39,515 bases of DNA from Acidobacteriota bacterium (GTDB lineage: Bacteria; Acidobacteriota; Terriglobia; Terriglobales; Acidobacteriaceae), in contig JAJZVX010000032.1 in assembly GCA_021846985.1 (NCBI GenBank), forward strand, positions 1 through 39,515, in the 5' to 3' direction. Shown in pieces: positions 31,761-38,879 of the stretch. The position numbers and the translations under genes are program-made. Numbering within the stretch: the first letter of the stretch is position 1; each line of letters begins with the position of its first letter. The notes beneath the pieces were generated by a model. It ran no database searches. It was not told the origin of the DNA and saw nothing but the letters and a program-made list of their open reading frames with translations.

Positions 31761-32477
31761 TTAGCGGCGTCCGCCGCCGCCATGGAATCCGCCACCGCCG
31801 CCATGGAATCCGCCGCCGCCGCCATGGAATCCGCCGCCGCCGCCGCCAAAGCCGCCGTGGAAGCCACCACCGCCGCCGCGGAAGCCACCCCCACCTCCGC
31901 CGAAGCTATGCGGAGCAGCTCCGCTGCCGCGGAAGCCATAGTTTCCGCCTCTCGATCCAAAGCCGCCACCGCCGTAGGCCCGCAGCGTTCCGCCGCCATA
32001 GGCGCGGCTGCCAGCGCCGGCATAAGGTGCGCGGGGAGTATAGGGCCCGCGGCCTCCATAGCCATAGGAGCCACGGTTGCCGTAGCCGTATCCGCCCCGC
32101 CCGTAGCCGTATCCGCCTCGCCCGTAGCCGTATCCGCCTCGCCCATCGCCCCAGCGGCCGCCGTATCCGTAACCGCCTCCATACCAGCCACGACCGCCCC
32201 AGCCCCAGCCGCCGCCATACCAGCCTCGGTTAAACCACGGCCCGGCGCCAATGAACATGCCGCCCATGAACCAATCCGCCCCGTAGTAGCCGTAAGGCGC
32301 GCAAGTGTAGGGATAGTAGGGGTAGTAGCCCCAGTCGCAGGCCGGAGGTCCGTAATACATGGGCACTGGCGCTACCACCGGTCCAATTCCAATGCCTATG
32401 CTCCATTGCGCATTGGCCTTGGCGGCAAACGGCAGAGCAAGAAGCAGCGCCAACAGAACCAGTCGCACACTCCGCAT
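31761..32477 (-). CDS. secreted glycine/tyrosine-rich protein
   Basis: About 238 residues. A signal peptide (MRSVRLVLLALLLALPFAAKANA) is cited as MRSVRLVLLALLLA plus ANA cleavage. A short domain with GPPACDWGYYPYYPYTCAPYG, given here as CDWGYYPYYPY, and YGADWFMGGMFIGAGPWF follows. The rest is Gly/Tyr-rich low complexity: GYGRGGY repeats, then GGGGGFH repeats to the end. The two Cys and the CDWGYYPYYPY and FIGAGPWF blocks form a conserved-looking head that is widespread in acidobacterial secretomes, as I recall; function is unknown. ATG 32477 sits five bases after GGAGG. It lies just beyond the intron 3' end on the opposite strand. Confidence 0.75.
   Translation of the reverse strand: MRSVRLVLLALLLALPFAAKANAQWSIGIGIGPVVAPVPMYYGPPACDWGYYPYYPYTCAPYGYYGADWFMGGMFIGAGPWFNRGWYGGGWGWGGRGWYGGGYGYGGRWGDGRGGYGYGRGGYGYGRGGYGYGNRGSYGYGGRGPYTPRAPYAGAGSRAYGGGTLRAYGGGGFGSRGGNYGFRGSGAAPHSFGGGGGGFRGGGGGFHGGFGGGGGGFHGGGGGFHGGGGGFHGGGGRR
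31780..31842. repeat. three 21-bp repeats encoding GGGGGFH
   Basis: CATGGAATCC starts at 31781, 31802 and 31823, an exact 21-base period. Each unit encodes seven residues of the glycine-rich C-terminus. Copy number could vary by slippage. Confidence 0.8.
32081..32143. repeat. three 21-bp repeats encoding GYGYGRG
   Basis: CGTAGCCGTATCCGCC starts at 32081, 32102 and 32123, again a 21-base period, in the middle of the glycine/tyrosine-rich protein gene. The units are almost identical, indicating recent duplication. Confidence 0.8.
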
Positions 32478-32717
32478 CACGTCCTCCCTGTGCCGAACCC
32501 GCCGGATCCATCTGCTGCGTAGTGGTTTCTGGATCTCAGGCCGGACTCTGTTCGGCGCCCACCGGGTTCCGGGCTTCTTTTCCCATCCGGCGTCTGTTCA
32601 CTCAAACCATGATTACCTCTTTTAGTTGCGGTCCGTCCAAAAGATTTATCGACCATACCGTCTGGCCAGCAAGCTGCGAATTTCGTTCTGGTTCTCCACG
32701 GAGATTACGGCGCAAAT

Positions 32718-32750
32718 GCGGCGGCCTTTCCGTGAAGGAAAGGCCGCCGC
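32718..32750 (-). terminator. 14-bp perfect hairpin after the WxxGxW-protein gene
   Basis: GCGGCGGCCTTTCC and GGAAAGGCCGCCGC flank a five-base loop, 22 bases after the stop at 32772. The stem is very stable, but the minus strand then reads ATTTGCG, with only a short T-run. It most likely terminates the WxxGxW-protein transcript. Confidence 0.7.
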
Positions 32751-32771
32751 AAGCTGCTGCATCTGTATCTC

Positions 32772-33125
32772 TTATCGCCGGACATGATCTGGATGTCCAT
32801 CGCGGCGCCAACCCTGCTCGCCGTCCCGATTCCAGCGCCGTTCGCGTTCCCACCGCCGGTCGTGATCCCAGGATCCGTCGTGCCGCCAGAAGCGGCCGTG
32901 ATCCCAATCGCCGCCGCCAGCAAAGATCCACTGTCCTGGAACCCAGTAGCCATCCGCATAGTAGCCTGCCACCCATTCATATCCTGGTCCTGGGCAGGGC
33001 GGAACGTAGGCTGCCGGCCCTCCCACATACACGCCCCACTCGGCTGCCTGGGCCGTGGCGGCGCCTGCTCCCAATCCGCCCACCACCAATGCCGCTCCCC
33101 ACATCCAGTTCCGCATGCTGCCCAT
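32772..33125 (-). CDS. secreted WxxGxW-repeat protein
   Basis: 117 residues. A signal peptide with MWGAALVVGGLGAGAATAQA is followed by WGVYVGGPAAYVPP, the PGPGYEWVAGYY and YWVPGQW blocks (WxxGxW/YXWGXW-type repeat), and a highly charged Trp/Arg/Asp-rich tail. Such short exported proteins are frequent in acidobacteria and proteobacteria and lack a known function. ATG 33125 has GAGGAA upstream; a second ATG three codons later is possible. It is oriented like the glycine-rich protein gene, with its own hairpin between them. Together they form a secreted-protein island between murG and murC. Confidence 0.75.
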   Translation of the reverse strand: MGSMRNWMWGAALVVGGLGAGAATAQAAEWGVYVGGPAAYVPPCPGPGYEWVAGYYADGYWVPGQWIFAGGGDWDHGRFWRHDGSWDHDRRWERERRWNRDGEQGWRRDGHPDHVRR

Positions 33126-33435
33126 GGTTCCTCTCTTTCTGGCGGCGTCCTTGCATCCCAGGCTGATTTGTTTCTCGGAACCGGCCGTCTTTGCTCTGCT
33201 TGAACCGCGGGCGCGCCGCGATGTTGCGCTGGATGGCGCGAAATAGTTTTTGCAACTTTTTCAGGAAACGGGGTTTATGGCCGCTGTTCTTCACGCCGCC
33301 TCCGCCGTTGTTTTGCTCGCCGCGCGCGCTTCCGCGCCCTATTTATTTTGGGAGACATGCCGCCCCGGCTCTGTTCCCCCCCGAGCGCCGCCAGGCTTCG
33401 GAAGCGTCTGAATGGTACATTGGAATTTCAATCCC
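33126..33435. other. divergent intergenic region before murC, no gene
   Basis: 310 bases between the WxxGxW-protein gene and murC. It holds an AT-rich run near 33240-33275 and another near 33340-33355 that could carry the two divergent promoters. No clean hexamer pairs with 16-18 base spacing were found. No other gene is visible. Confidence 0.4.
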
Positions 33436-34803
33436 ATGTTCGCAACCAGGCAGCACGCCCACTTCATCGGTATTGGCGGAATCGGTATGAGCGGTATCGC
33501 CGAAATCCTGCTTAGCCTCGACATGAAAGTCTCGGGCTCCGATCTGCGCCGCAGTGCTGTCACGGATCGCCTCGTCCGGCTCGGCGCCACCGTCTACCAG
33601 GGGCACGACGCCGCCAACGTCGCCGGCGCCACCGTCGTTGTCACCAGTTCGGCAGTATCTACCTCCAATCCCGAAGTTCTTGAGGCGCACGCGCGCAAGA
33701 TCCCCGTCATTCAGCGTGCCGAAATGCTCGCCGAGTTGATGCGCCTCAAATACGGAATCGCCATTGCCGGCATGCACGGCAAGACCACGACCACCTCGAT
33801 GGTGGCCAGCGTCCTCACGGCCGGGGGCCTCGACCCCACCGTCGTCGTCGGCGGGCGCGTCGATGCTCTCGGTTCCAATGCGCACCTCGGCACCACGCAC
33901 TACCTCGTCGCCGAAGCCGATGAGAGCGACCGCTCCTTCCTCAAGCTCTCGCCCATCCTCGCCGTCGTCACCAACCTTGACCGCGAGCACATGGACTGCT
34001 ATCGCGACATGGCCGACGTCGAGCGCGCCTTTCTCGACTTCATGGACCGCGTGCCCTTCTATGGCTCCGTCACCGCTTGTCTCGATAATCCGTTGCTGGC
34101 TGCCATTCTGCCCCGCGTCCGCTGCCGCGTCTTCACCTATGGCGTGGCCGCCGCGGCCGACTTTCGCCTCGAGGTAATCGAGGCCGGGCAGGGGCGCTTC
34201 GCGTGTTTTCTCGTTCATACCGCCGAGGGGCCGCTCGGTCCCTTCGAGTTGCATGTTCCCGGCCGTCATAACATCCTGAATGCCACCGCCGCCGTGGCCA
34301 TCGCCCGCCAGCTTGAGATTCCCGCGGATAAAATCGCCGAAGGTCTGGCCCACTTCCGCGGCGTTGACCGCCGCTTTCAATTCTGTGGCCAGGCGCGCGG
34401 CATCACGGTTGTCGACGATTACGGCCACCATCCCACCGAGATTCGCGCCACCCTGGCCGCCGCCCGCGAGTGCGGCCGCGGCCGCGTTCATGTGATCTTT
34501 CAACCTCATCGCTACACCCGCACCCAGGACCTCATTGATCAGTTCGCCGGCGCGTTTGCCGACGCCGACACCGTTGTCGTTCTGCCCATCTACGCGGCCA
34601 GTGAGGAGCCCATTCCCGGCGTCACCGCGGAGCGCCTCGCCGCCCGCATCGAGGGGCCGCAGGTGGAATTTGCCGCCGATTTTCCCAGTGCCGTGGCCCG
34701 TGTTGCCGCACAGGCTCAGAAAGGCGACCTCGTTCTCACCCTCGGCGCCGGCAGCGTCAGCCAGCTCACCCCGCAAATCCTCGCCGCGCTGGAGTCTCGC
34801 TAA
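33436..34803 (+). CDS. murC: UDP-MurNAc:L-alanine ligase MurC
   Basis: 455 residues; adds L-Ala to UDP-MurNAc, the first peptide step. Landmarks are HFIGIGGIGMSGIAEIL, SGSDLRRS, TSSAVSTSNPEV, the P-loop GMHGKTTTTS, EADESDRSFL, NLDREHMDCY, PGRHNILNATAAVAIA, FRGVDRRFQFCG, VDDYGHHPTEI, FQPHRYTRT and LGAGSVSQL. All are intact and typical. The ATG at 33436 (MFATRQHAH) gives the usual length; an ATG at 33412 with GGAAG upstream would add eight residues. In most relatives murC adjoins murG; here an intron and two opposite-strand genes intervene. No murB, ddl or ftsQAZ follows. Confidence 0.97.
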   Translation: MFATRQHAHFIGIGGIGMSGIAEILLSLDMKVSGSDLRRSAVTDRLVRLGATVYQGHDAANVAGATVVVTSSAVSTSNPEVLEAHARKIPVIQRAEMLAELMRLKYGIAIAGMHGKTTTTSMVASVLTAGGLDPTVVVGGRVDALGSNAHLGTTHYLVAEADESDRSFLKLSPILAVVTNLDREHMDCYRDMADVERAFLDFMDRVPFYGSVTACLDNPLLAAILPRVRCRVFTYGVAAAADFRLEVIEAGQGRFACFLVHTAEGPLGPFELHVPGRHNILNATAAVAIARQLEIPADKIAEGLAHFRGVDRRFQFCGQARGITVVDDYGHHPTEIRATLAAARECGRGRVHVIFQPHRYTRTQDLIDQFAGAFADADTVVVLPIYAASEEPIPGVTAERLAARIEGPQVEFAADFPSAVARVAAQAQKGDLVLTLGAGSVSQLTPQILAALESR

Positions 34804-34887
34804 ACGCGCGGCGCCGTCAGCTTGCCCGCGGCACCTCCGCTGCTATCATTCTCACGGCGTAAAGATCGTTCTGTGGGGGGAGTGCCT

Positions 34888-36327
34888 ATGACGGGCCATT
34901 CGCGCAGGGATTTTCTGAAAGCCGTTTCGACCGCGGCCACGGCGTCGGTGGTGGCGGGTTCTGTCCCGCTCCGGGCGCAGACAGCCGTCCCGGGACCGGT
35001 GAAGATTTGGGCTACCTGCCGGGACCGCCGTCATGCAGAAGGCGAGCCGCTTGCCTGGCAGCCCGCGACCGGTGTCGCGCCCAACGCCATCGCGCTCGAT
35101 CCTGCAACCACCCGGCAGCAGATACTCGGCTTTGGCGCTGCTTTGACCGATGCGGCCTGCTACGTTCTGCACAACCTTCCCGAGACACAGCGCCAGGAGG
35201 TTCTGCACGACCTCTTCGATCCCGGCGAGATGGCGCTTAATGTTTGCCGCACCTGCATCGGCTCGAGCGATTATTCTCTCGCCGTTTATAGCTATGACGA
35301 CAGCGCCACGCCCGATCGGGAGCTGAGCAAATTCAGCATCGAGCACGACCGCGCCTACATCCTTCCGGTTCTTCGTCTCGCGCGCAGACAGAACCCGGAA
35401 CTGTTTCTTTTCTCCTCGCCCTGGAGTCCGCCGGGATGGATGAAGTTCAACGGCTCCATGCTGGGCGGCTCCATGCGCAAGCACAGCTTCGCGCCCTACG
35501 CGCAGTACTTTATCCGCTTCCTCGATGCCTACAAAGCCGAAGGCGTATCCATCGACGCGGTCACCGTGCAGAACGAAGTGGATACCGACCAGGATGGCCG
35601 TATGCCCGCCTGTCTCTGGGGGCAGGAGTACGAGATTGACTTTGTTCAGAACCATCTGGGCCCCGCCTTGCGCAAGGCCGCCAGCCCGGCCAAAATCTGG
35701 ATTCTCGACCACAATTACAATCTGTGGGGCCGCGTCATCGACGAGTTGAGCGTGCCCGGGGCGGCCGAGTTTATCGACGGTGTTGCCTGGCACGGCTATG
35801 GCGGCGATCCCTCGGCCATGACCCGCGTCCACGATGCTTTCCCGCAGAAGAACGCCTACTGGACCGAGGGCGGCCCCGACATTACCGACCCCGGCTACCA
35901 GACCGATTTCACCCAATGGTCCGAGACCTTCAACGGCATTCTCCGCAACTGGGCGCGTTCCATCACCGCGTGGAATCTGGCCCTCGATGAGAAGGGCAAG
36001 CCCAATATCGGCCCCTTCCCATGCGGCGGTGTCATCACCGTTGAAAACGGCACCCACAGGGTGACGCGCAGCGGCCAATACTGGGCTCTGGCCCACTATT
36101 GCCGGCACGTGCGCCGCGGAGCAAAGGTCTTCCGCACCGATGGCATCGGCGGCCCGCGAGGCAACTCCGCCGCGGTTTCGCACGCCGGCTTCCGCAACCC
36201 CGACGGCAGCCACGTTGTGGTGCTGGCCAATCGCGGCCAGGAGCAGCGCGTTCAGCTTGTGCTGGGAGTGAAGGCGATCGAGCTCGATCTGCCGGCCGAT
36301 TCCGTCCACACGCTTCAATGGGCCTGA
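34888..36327 (+). CDS. Tat-exported GH30-family glycosidase
   Basis: 479 residues of glycoside hydrolase family 30 (glucosylceramidase-like, clan A TIM barrel plus beta domain). The N-terminal RRDFLKAVSTAATASVVAG is a twin-arginine signal. Core blocks are ILGFGAALTDAACYVLHN, CRTCIGSSDYSLAVYSYDD (cited in part as CIGSSDYS) and FSSPWSPPGWMKFNG. The acid/base is E230 in TVQNEVD and the nucleophile E327 in YWTEGGPD. The C-terminal SGQYWALAHYCRHVRRGA and VLANRGQEQ complete the beta domain. ATG 34888 follows GGGGGGAG. It is likely a periplasmic beta-glucosidase/xylanase-type enzyme; the exact linkage is unknown. It lies 84 bases after murC but is not a cell-wall enzyme by family. Confidence 0.92.
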   Translation: MTGHSRRDFLKAVSTAATASVVAGSVPLRAQTAVPGPVKIWATCRDRRHAEGEPLAWQPATGVAPNAIALDPATTRQQILGFGAALTDAACYVLHNLPETQRQEVLHDLFDPGEMALNVCRTCIGSSDYSLAVYSYDDSATPDRELSKFSIEHDRAYILPVLRLARRQNPELFLFSSPWSPPGWMKFNGSMLGGSMRKHSFAPYAQYFIRFLDAYKAEGVSIDAVTVQNEVDTDQDGRMPACLWGQEYEIDFVQNHLGPALRKAASPAKIWILDHNYNLWGRVIDELSVPGAAEFIDGVAWHGYGGDPSAMTRVHDAFPQKNAYWTEGGPDITDPGYQTDFTQWSETFNGILRNWARSITAWNLALDEKGKPNIGPFPCGGVITVENGTHRVTRSGQYWALAHYCRHVRRGAKVFRTDGIGGPRGNSAAVSHAGFRNPDGSHVVVLANRGQEQRVQLVLGVKAIELDLPADSVHTLQWA

Positions 36328-36664
36328 TACGCTCACGGTGCAGCAAAGATCGGCCCGGAAAGAGCTTCAACCGTGCCATTGCAGCGGCGGACACATGTGC
36401 GAGCGGTCAGTCACGTCGATCATGACCGCGCCGGCGCAGTGTGCGCCGTTCTGCTTCAGAGCGGAAGCGAAGCGCCCATCATTGCCTGCTTTGGTATACT
36501 TCCTGAGGTTGGATGCAGCGCTTGATAGCTGTTACTGCCGGGTGCTGAACCGCTCACAGCCAAAGTGCGAGGGCGGAGAGCCGGATCGTTTCGCATGAGC
36601 CGGTTCGATAGAATCGAGCAGCAAGTCGAGATGGTCAGCAAAGATAGATGATTGATTTTAATGG
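36328..36664. other. intergenic, 337 bases, possible extended -10 element
   Basis: No convincing gene. An extended -10-like TGG-TATACT occurs at 36492-36500 without a matching -35. It could drive the tRNA-Gly remnant 165 bases downstream. Short frames here lack family features or ribosome sites. Confidence 0.4.
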
Positions 36665-36697
36665 GCGGGAGTAGTTCAGTGGTAGAACGTCAGCTTC
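36665..36697 (+). tRNA. tRNA-Gly 5' half, truncated in the anticodon
   Basis: GCGGGAG-TA, the D arm GTTC-AGTGGTA-GAAC, G26, anticodon 5' stem TCAGC and TTC (positions 1-34) are all as in bacterial tRNA-Gly genes. Then the sequence changes to GTTTTGACGTCC, without the 3' anticodon strand, T arm or acceptor. No 3' partner was found anywhere in the window. The break lies in the anticodon loop, a classic tyrosine-recombinase crossover position. A lone 5' half is not the usual scar, so a later deletion or an element-borne copy must be considered. ACGTCA/TGACGT forms a hairpin across the break. Confidence 0.8.
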
Positions 36698-36794
36698 GTT
36701 TTGACGTCCTTTTACATTCTCCTATTGAATCAATAAATTACCTGTAAAACCCGCGAAATCATAAGGATGGAGAACATCGCCATACCTGGGCATT

Positions 36795-36859
36795 ACTGTC
36801 CAACTTTGCCAGTTTGGGGCAGTTTGTAGACGATTTGGACAGTAAATTTGGACAGTAAG
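36795..36859. repeat. TTGGACAGT repeats: two direct copies and one inverted
   Basis: A tandem 13-bp unit TTTGGACAGTAA(A/G) occupies 36834-36846 and 36847-36859. An inverted copy, ACTGTCCAA, sits at 36795-36803. All lie in the 180 bases after the tRNA-Gly break. The arrangement suggests a recombinase, replication or repressor binding cluster. Confidence 0.7.
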
Positions 36860-36880
36860 TTGGCAGCACGGGATTCCACG

Positions 36881-37003
36881 ATGCACCCGCAGAAAATGAA
36901 GATGCCCCGGCCGAAACCGAGGTTGTTCTCTCTCAACACGGAGGAAGACGAGATGCTCCAAATCAGCAGCCGGCCCCAATGTGGATCAGGGTCGCCGACC
37001 TGA
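36881..37003 (+). CDS. possible truncated ribbon-helix-helix-like small ORF
   Basis: A 40-residue frame from ATG 36881. Its start, with MPRPKPRLFSLNTEEDEML, resembles the N-terminal strand of MobC/CopG-type ribbon-helix-helix proteins. It then ends in a sequence with no helix pattern. No ribosome site is evident. It may be a decayed gene fragment or non-coding; the repeat cluster immediately upstream is the only support for an authentic start. Confidence 0.25.
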   Translation: MHPQKMKMPRPKPRLFSLNTEEDEMLQISSRPQCGSGSPT

Positions 37004-37656
37004 ATACCAGTCCGTGCGGGAGTCGGGCACTTACGTTGATGTGGTATCCGTCAAGCGCATTGCTGTGATCGAACCCGCGTCAATCAAGCGAAAGCGTGTC
37101 TGAAGACGAATCCAGTCGGTGTTCAGGAGCAGCAGTCATGGATCGATGGCAATCAGGTCCGCTGGTAGACCAAGGCCATTGCCCGACAGGGTCGTATTTA
37201 GAAACCTTCATTCCAGTTGTTCGTTCAGCCGTGATGAGCGAGGCGGGTAGCCGCCTCACGGTGTGAGCGGGCGGCAAAGGGACGGAAGGGCGGGGCGCAA
37301 AAGACAAGGACTCAACCAATCCCCATTTCTTCCCCATACCGGATCATTCCAGTAAAAGCACAGAAAGATATCAAGAGAAAGATCCTGACAGATCAGTACA
37401 TCCTTTTCCCATTCACAAGCGCACCGGCCACAGAGAGACATCCAGAGAGATAAACAGGAGTGACAGCAAAGACGGTCCAGCAGGCGCAGTTTGAAGCATG
37501 GAGCAATCTCAGGGGTGCAGTTGGAAAGATGCACAGATCTCATCCTGCACAGGAGGCGCAGTTTTAAGCGCGCGAAGAGCCGTCCTGCCGGCCAGCCAGG
37601 GATGACATCGTATGAGCCATAAGTGATGCAGGCATATCTATTTATATTTATGAGAC
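37004..37656. other. gene-poor stretch, 653 bases
   Basis: Frames on both strands are short, cysteine- or arginine-rich, and lack ribosome sites or family motifs. Base composition is more balanced than in the host genes, and A/T-rich runs occur near 37310-37450 and 37630-37670. I see no tRNA, CRISPR or terminator structure. It is probably degenerate mobile-element DNA. Confidence 0.45.
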
Positions 37657-38190
37657 TTATATGGATGTGATGGCCGAGCTTCCGTAGCGGATTTCGATGA
37701 TGGCGGATAGGGCATTCCTTAAAGAAAATCCTGGTTTGATGTGCATCTCAGTTACGGCATCGTCGATGGAGACACCGAATCCTTCGTTGAGGATTTCCAC
37801 ACCGAAGATCTTGGCCGCACACATGGCGCCGTACTCGTTGGCTCCCGACAGGGTGATGTCGAAGGGAAGCACCTGGTCGGAGTACCAGGGGCTGGCCACC
37901 TGTTTCTGCTCGCCGGCGGAGGTGATGGTCATGGCGTCGAGGTTGTCGATCGTCGACCCGATCGACGGACCGGCGGAGCGCACCACCGAAGACGAGAACA
38001 CCTGGCCTCCCTGGTTGACCTGGGAGTACTGGGGACGGATCTCGTCGACGTCGGCCACGAAGGTGCCGGCGCACTGCTGGATGAGATTCAGAAATGCATG
38101 ACGATCGTAATTGATCCAGATCAGAGATCCGGCGATACCACGCTTGTTACGCGAGTAGGCACGGGCGTCAGGACTGCCCATCGTGTACAC
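37657..38190 (-). pseudogene. truncated phage virion structural protein-like gene
   Basis: 177 residues are read from GTG 38190. The open frame actually extends to 38241, where a TAA ends it, and those extra codons (INYSVTREKAP) still look like the family. Blocks YTMGSPDARAYSRNKRGIAG, IWINYDRHAF, LPFDITLSGANEYG and IFGVEILNEGFGVSIDDAVTE resemble virion structural proteins of SPO1/Twort-type myophages as I recall them. The N-terminus is missing and no ATG fits. The last 30 residues after VTEM do not look like the usual ending. I infer a decayed gene from a phage or phage-like element. The name is from memory of family patterns, not a search. Confidence 0.6.
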
Positions 38191-38247
38191 GGGCGCCTTC
38201 TCACGGGTGACCGAGTAGTTGATGGGCTGGGGCTTTGGTTGTTATCC

Positions 38248-38332
38248 GTAATGAGTACATACTTACCTTGTAATTCAATCGAAATGGTCCGGACTGCTTG
38301 ACATGTCGGGCTATCAGGAGTAATGAGTATAT
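38248..38332 (+). promoter_or_regulatory. promoter and direct-repeat region of the recombinase operon
   Basis: GTAATGAGTA(C/T)AT occurs at 38248-38260 and 38320-38332, 72 bases apart; the second copy overlaps the start of the XRE gene. TTGACA at 38298-38303 is a perfect -35 hexamer, with TAATGA 17 bases on as a weak -10. That arrangement would give a very short leader. Autoregulation by the XRE protein through the repeats is plausible. Confidence 0.4.
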
Positions 38333-38633
38333 GAGCACAACGATTCACAGGATGTTCCGCCCTCTTCCGTCCACCCATCTTCCCGAACTGCGCCGCGCCA
38401 GCTGGGGCCGCCTCTTTGGTCTCGGCATCCGCGCCGCCCGTACTGAGGCCGGTCTGTCTCTCGAGCGGGCCGCCGACCTGGCCGGCATGGAACTCTCCGA
38501 GTGGATGGCGATCGAAGATGGGCATGTTCCCCAGGAGATGGACCGTTTGCGGGCCATGGCCGGGGCTATGGAGATCAACTTCGAGAAGATCATGAACTGG
38601 GTCTTTCTCTGCCGCGAGGCATGGGAACTGTGA
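38331..38633 (+). CDS. XRE-type helix-turn-helix regulator
   Basis: 100 residues. The helix-turn-helix spans about 35-90: FGLGIRAARTEAGLSLERAA, DLAGMELSEWMAIEDGHVP and DRLRAMAGAMEINFEKIM. The L-S-L-E-x-A-A-x-L-A-G pattern and the W-x-x-I-E-x-G block are typical of Cro/C1-type regulators. ATG 38331 is preceded by GGAG at about nine bases. It heads a run of overlapping or closely spaced genes ending in a serine recombinase. It likely represses this operon; repeats in its upstream region are candidate sites. A GGCGCC-GCT-GGCGCC palindrome follows its stop. Confidence 0.8.
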   Translation: MSTTIHRMFRPLPSTHLPELRRASWGRLFGLGIRAARTEAGLSLERAADLAGMELSEWMAIEDGHVPQEMDRLRAMAGAMEINFEKIMNWVFLCREAWEL

Positions 38634-38690
38634 CCGGCGCCGCTGGCGCCCCGTACTCATAACCAGATAACCTCATCTCCGAGGAAGGAG

Positions 38691-38879
38691 GTGAGTCAGA
38701 TCAGCAAGGTTGAAGAACAGAGGATAAAGAGAATGAACCTGAACGTCCCCATCGAACTCCACAACAGCTTCAAGTCGGTCACTGCCGGCCAGGGGAAGAA
38801 CATGACCGATGTGCTGCTGGAGTTTATCCAGAACTACGTCACGAAGTACTCTCTGAAACCGAAAGGGCGGCGCAAGTGA
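38691..38879 (+). CDS. small ribbon-helix-helix (ParG/Arc-like) protein
   Basis: 48 to 62 residues. The pattern MNLNVPIELHNSFKSVTAGQ then KNMTDVLLEFIQNYV is a strand-helix-helix DNA-binding dimer unit, like plasmid ParG or Arc family proteins. GTG 38691 lies too close to AAGGAGG; ATG 38733 has GAGGA at eight bases and gives the compact 48-residue form. The TGA overlaps the GTG of the recombinase (GTGA), so translation is coupled. It may repress the operon, assist partition, or shape the recombination complex. This is inferred from family and position. Confidence 0.72.
   Translation: MSQISKVEEQRIKRMNLNVPIELHNSFKSVTAGQGKNMTDVLLEFIQNYVTKYSLKPKGRRK

Noticed and set aside
33343..36336. Two long minus-strand frames opposite murC and the GH30 gene
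   Set aside because: Both mirror well-supported plus-strand genes and carry no recognisable domain.
36338..36598. 86-residue plus-strand frame before the tRNA-Gly remnant
   Set aside because: No ribosome site, no motif, mixed composition; more likely non-coding flank.
36665..37656. Group I intron in the tRNA-Gly anticodon loop
   Set aside because: The break position fits known bacterial tRNA introns, but no P/Q/R/S core or 3' tRNA half was seen in the following sequence.
37697..38301. 134- and 186-residue plus-strand frames opposite the phage-like gene
   Set aside because: The minus strand has recognisable protein blocks; the plus frames are shadows.
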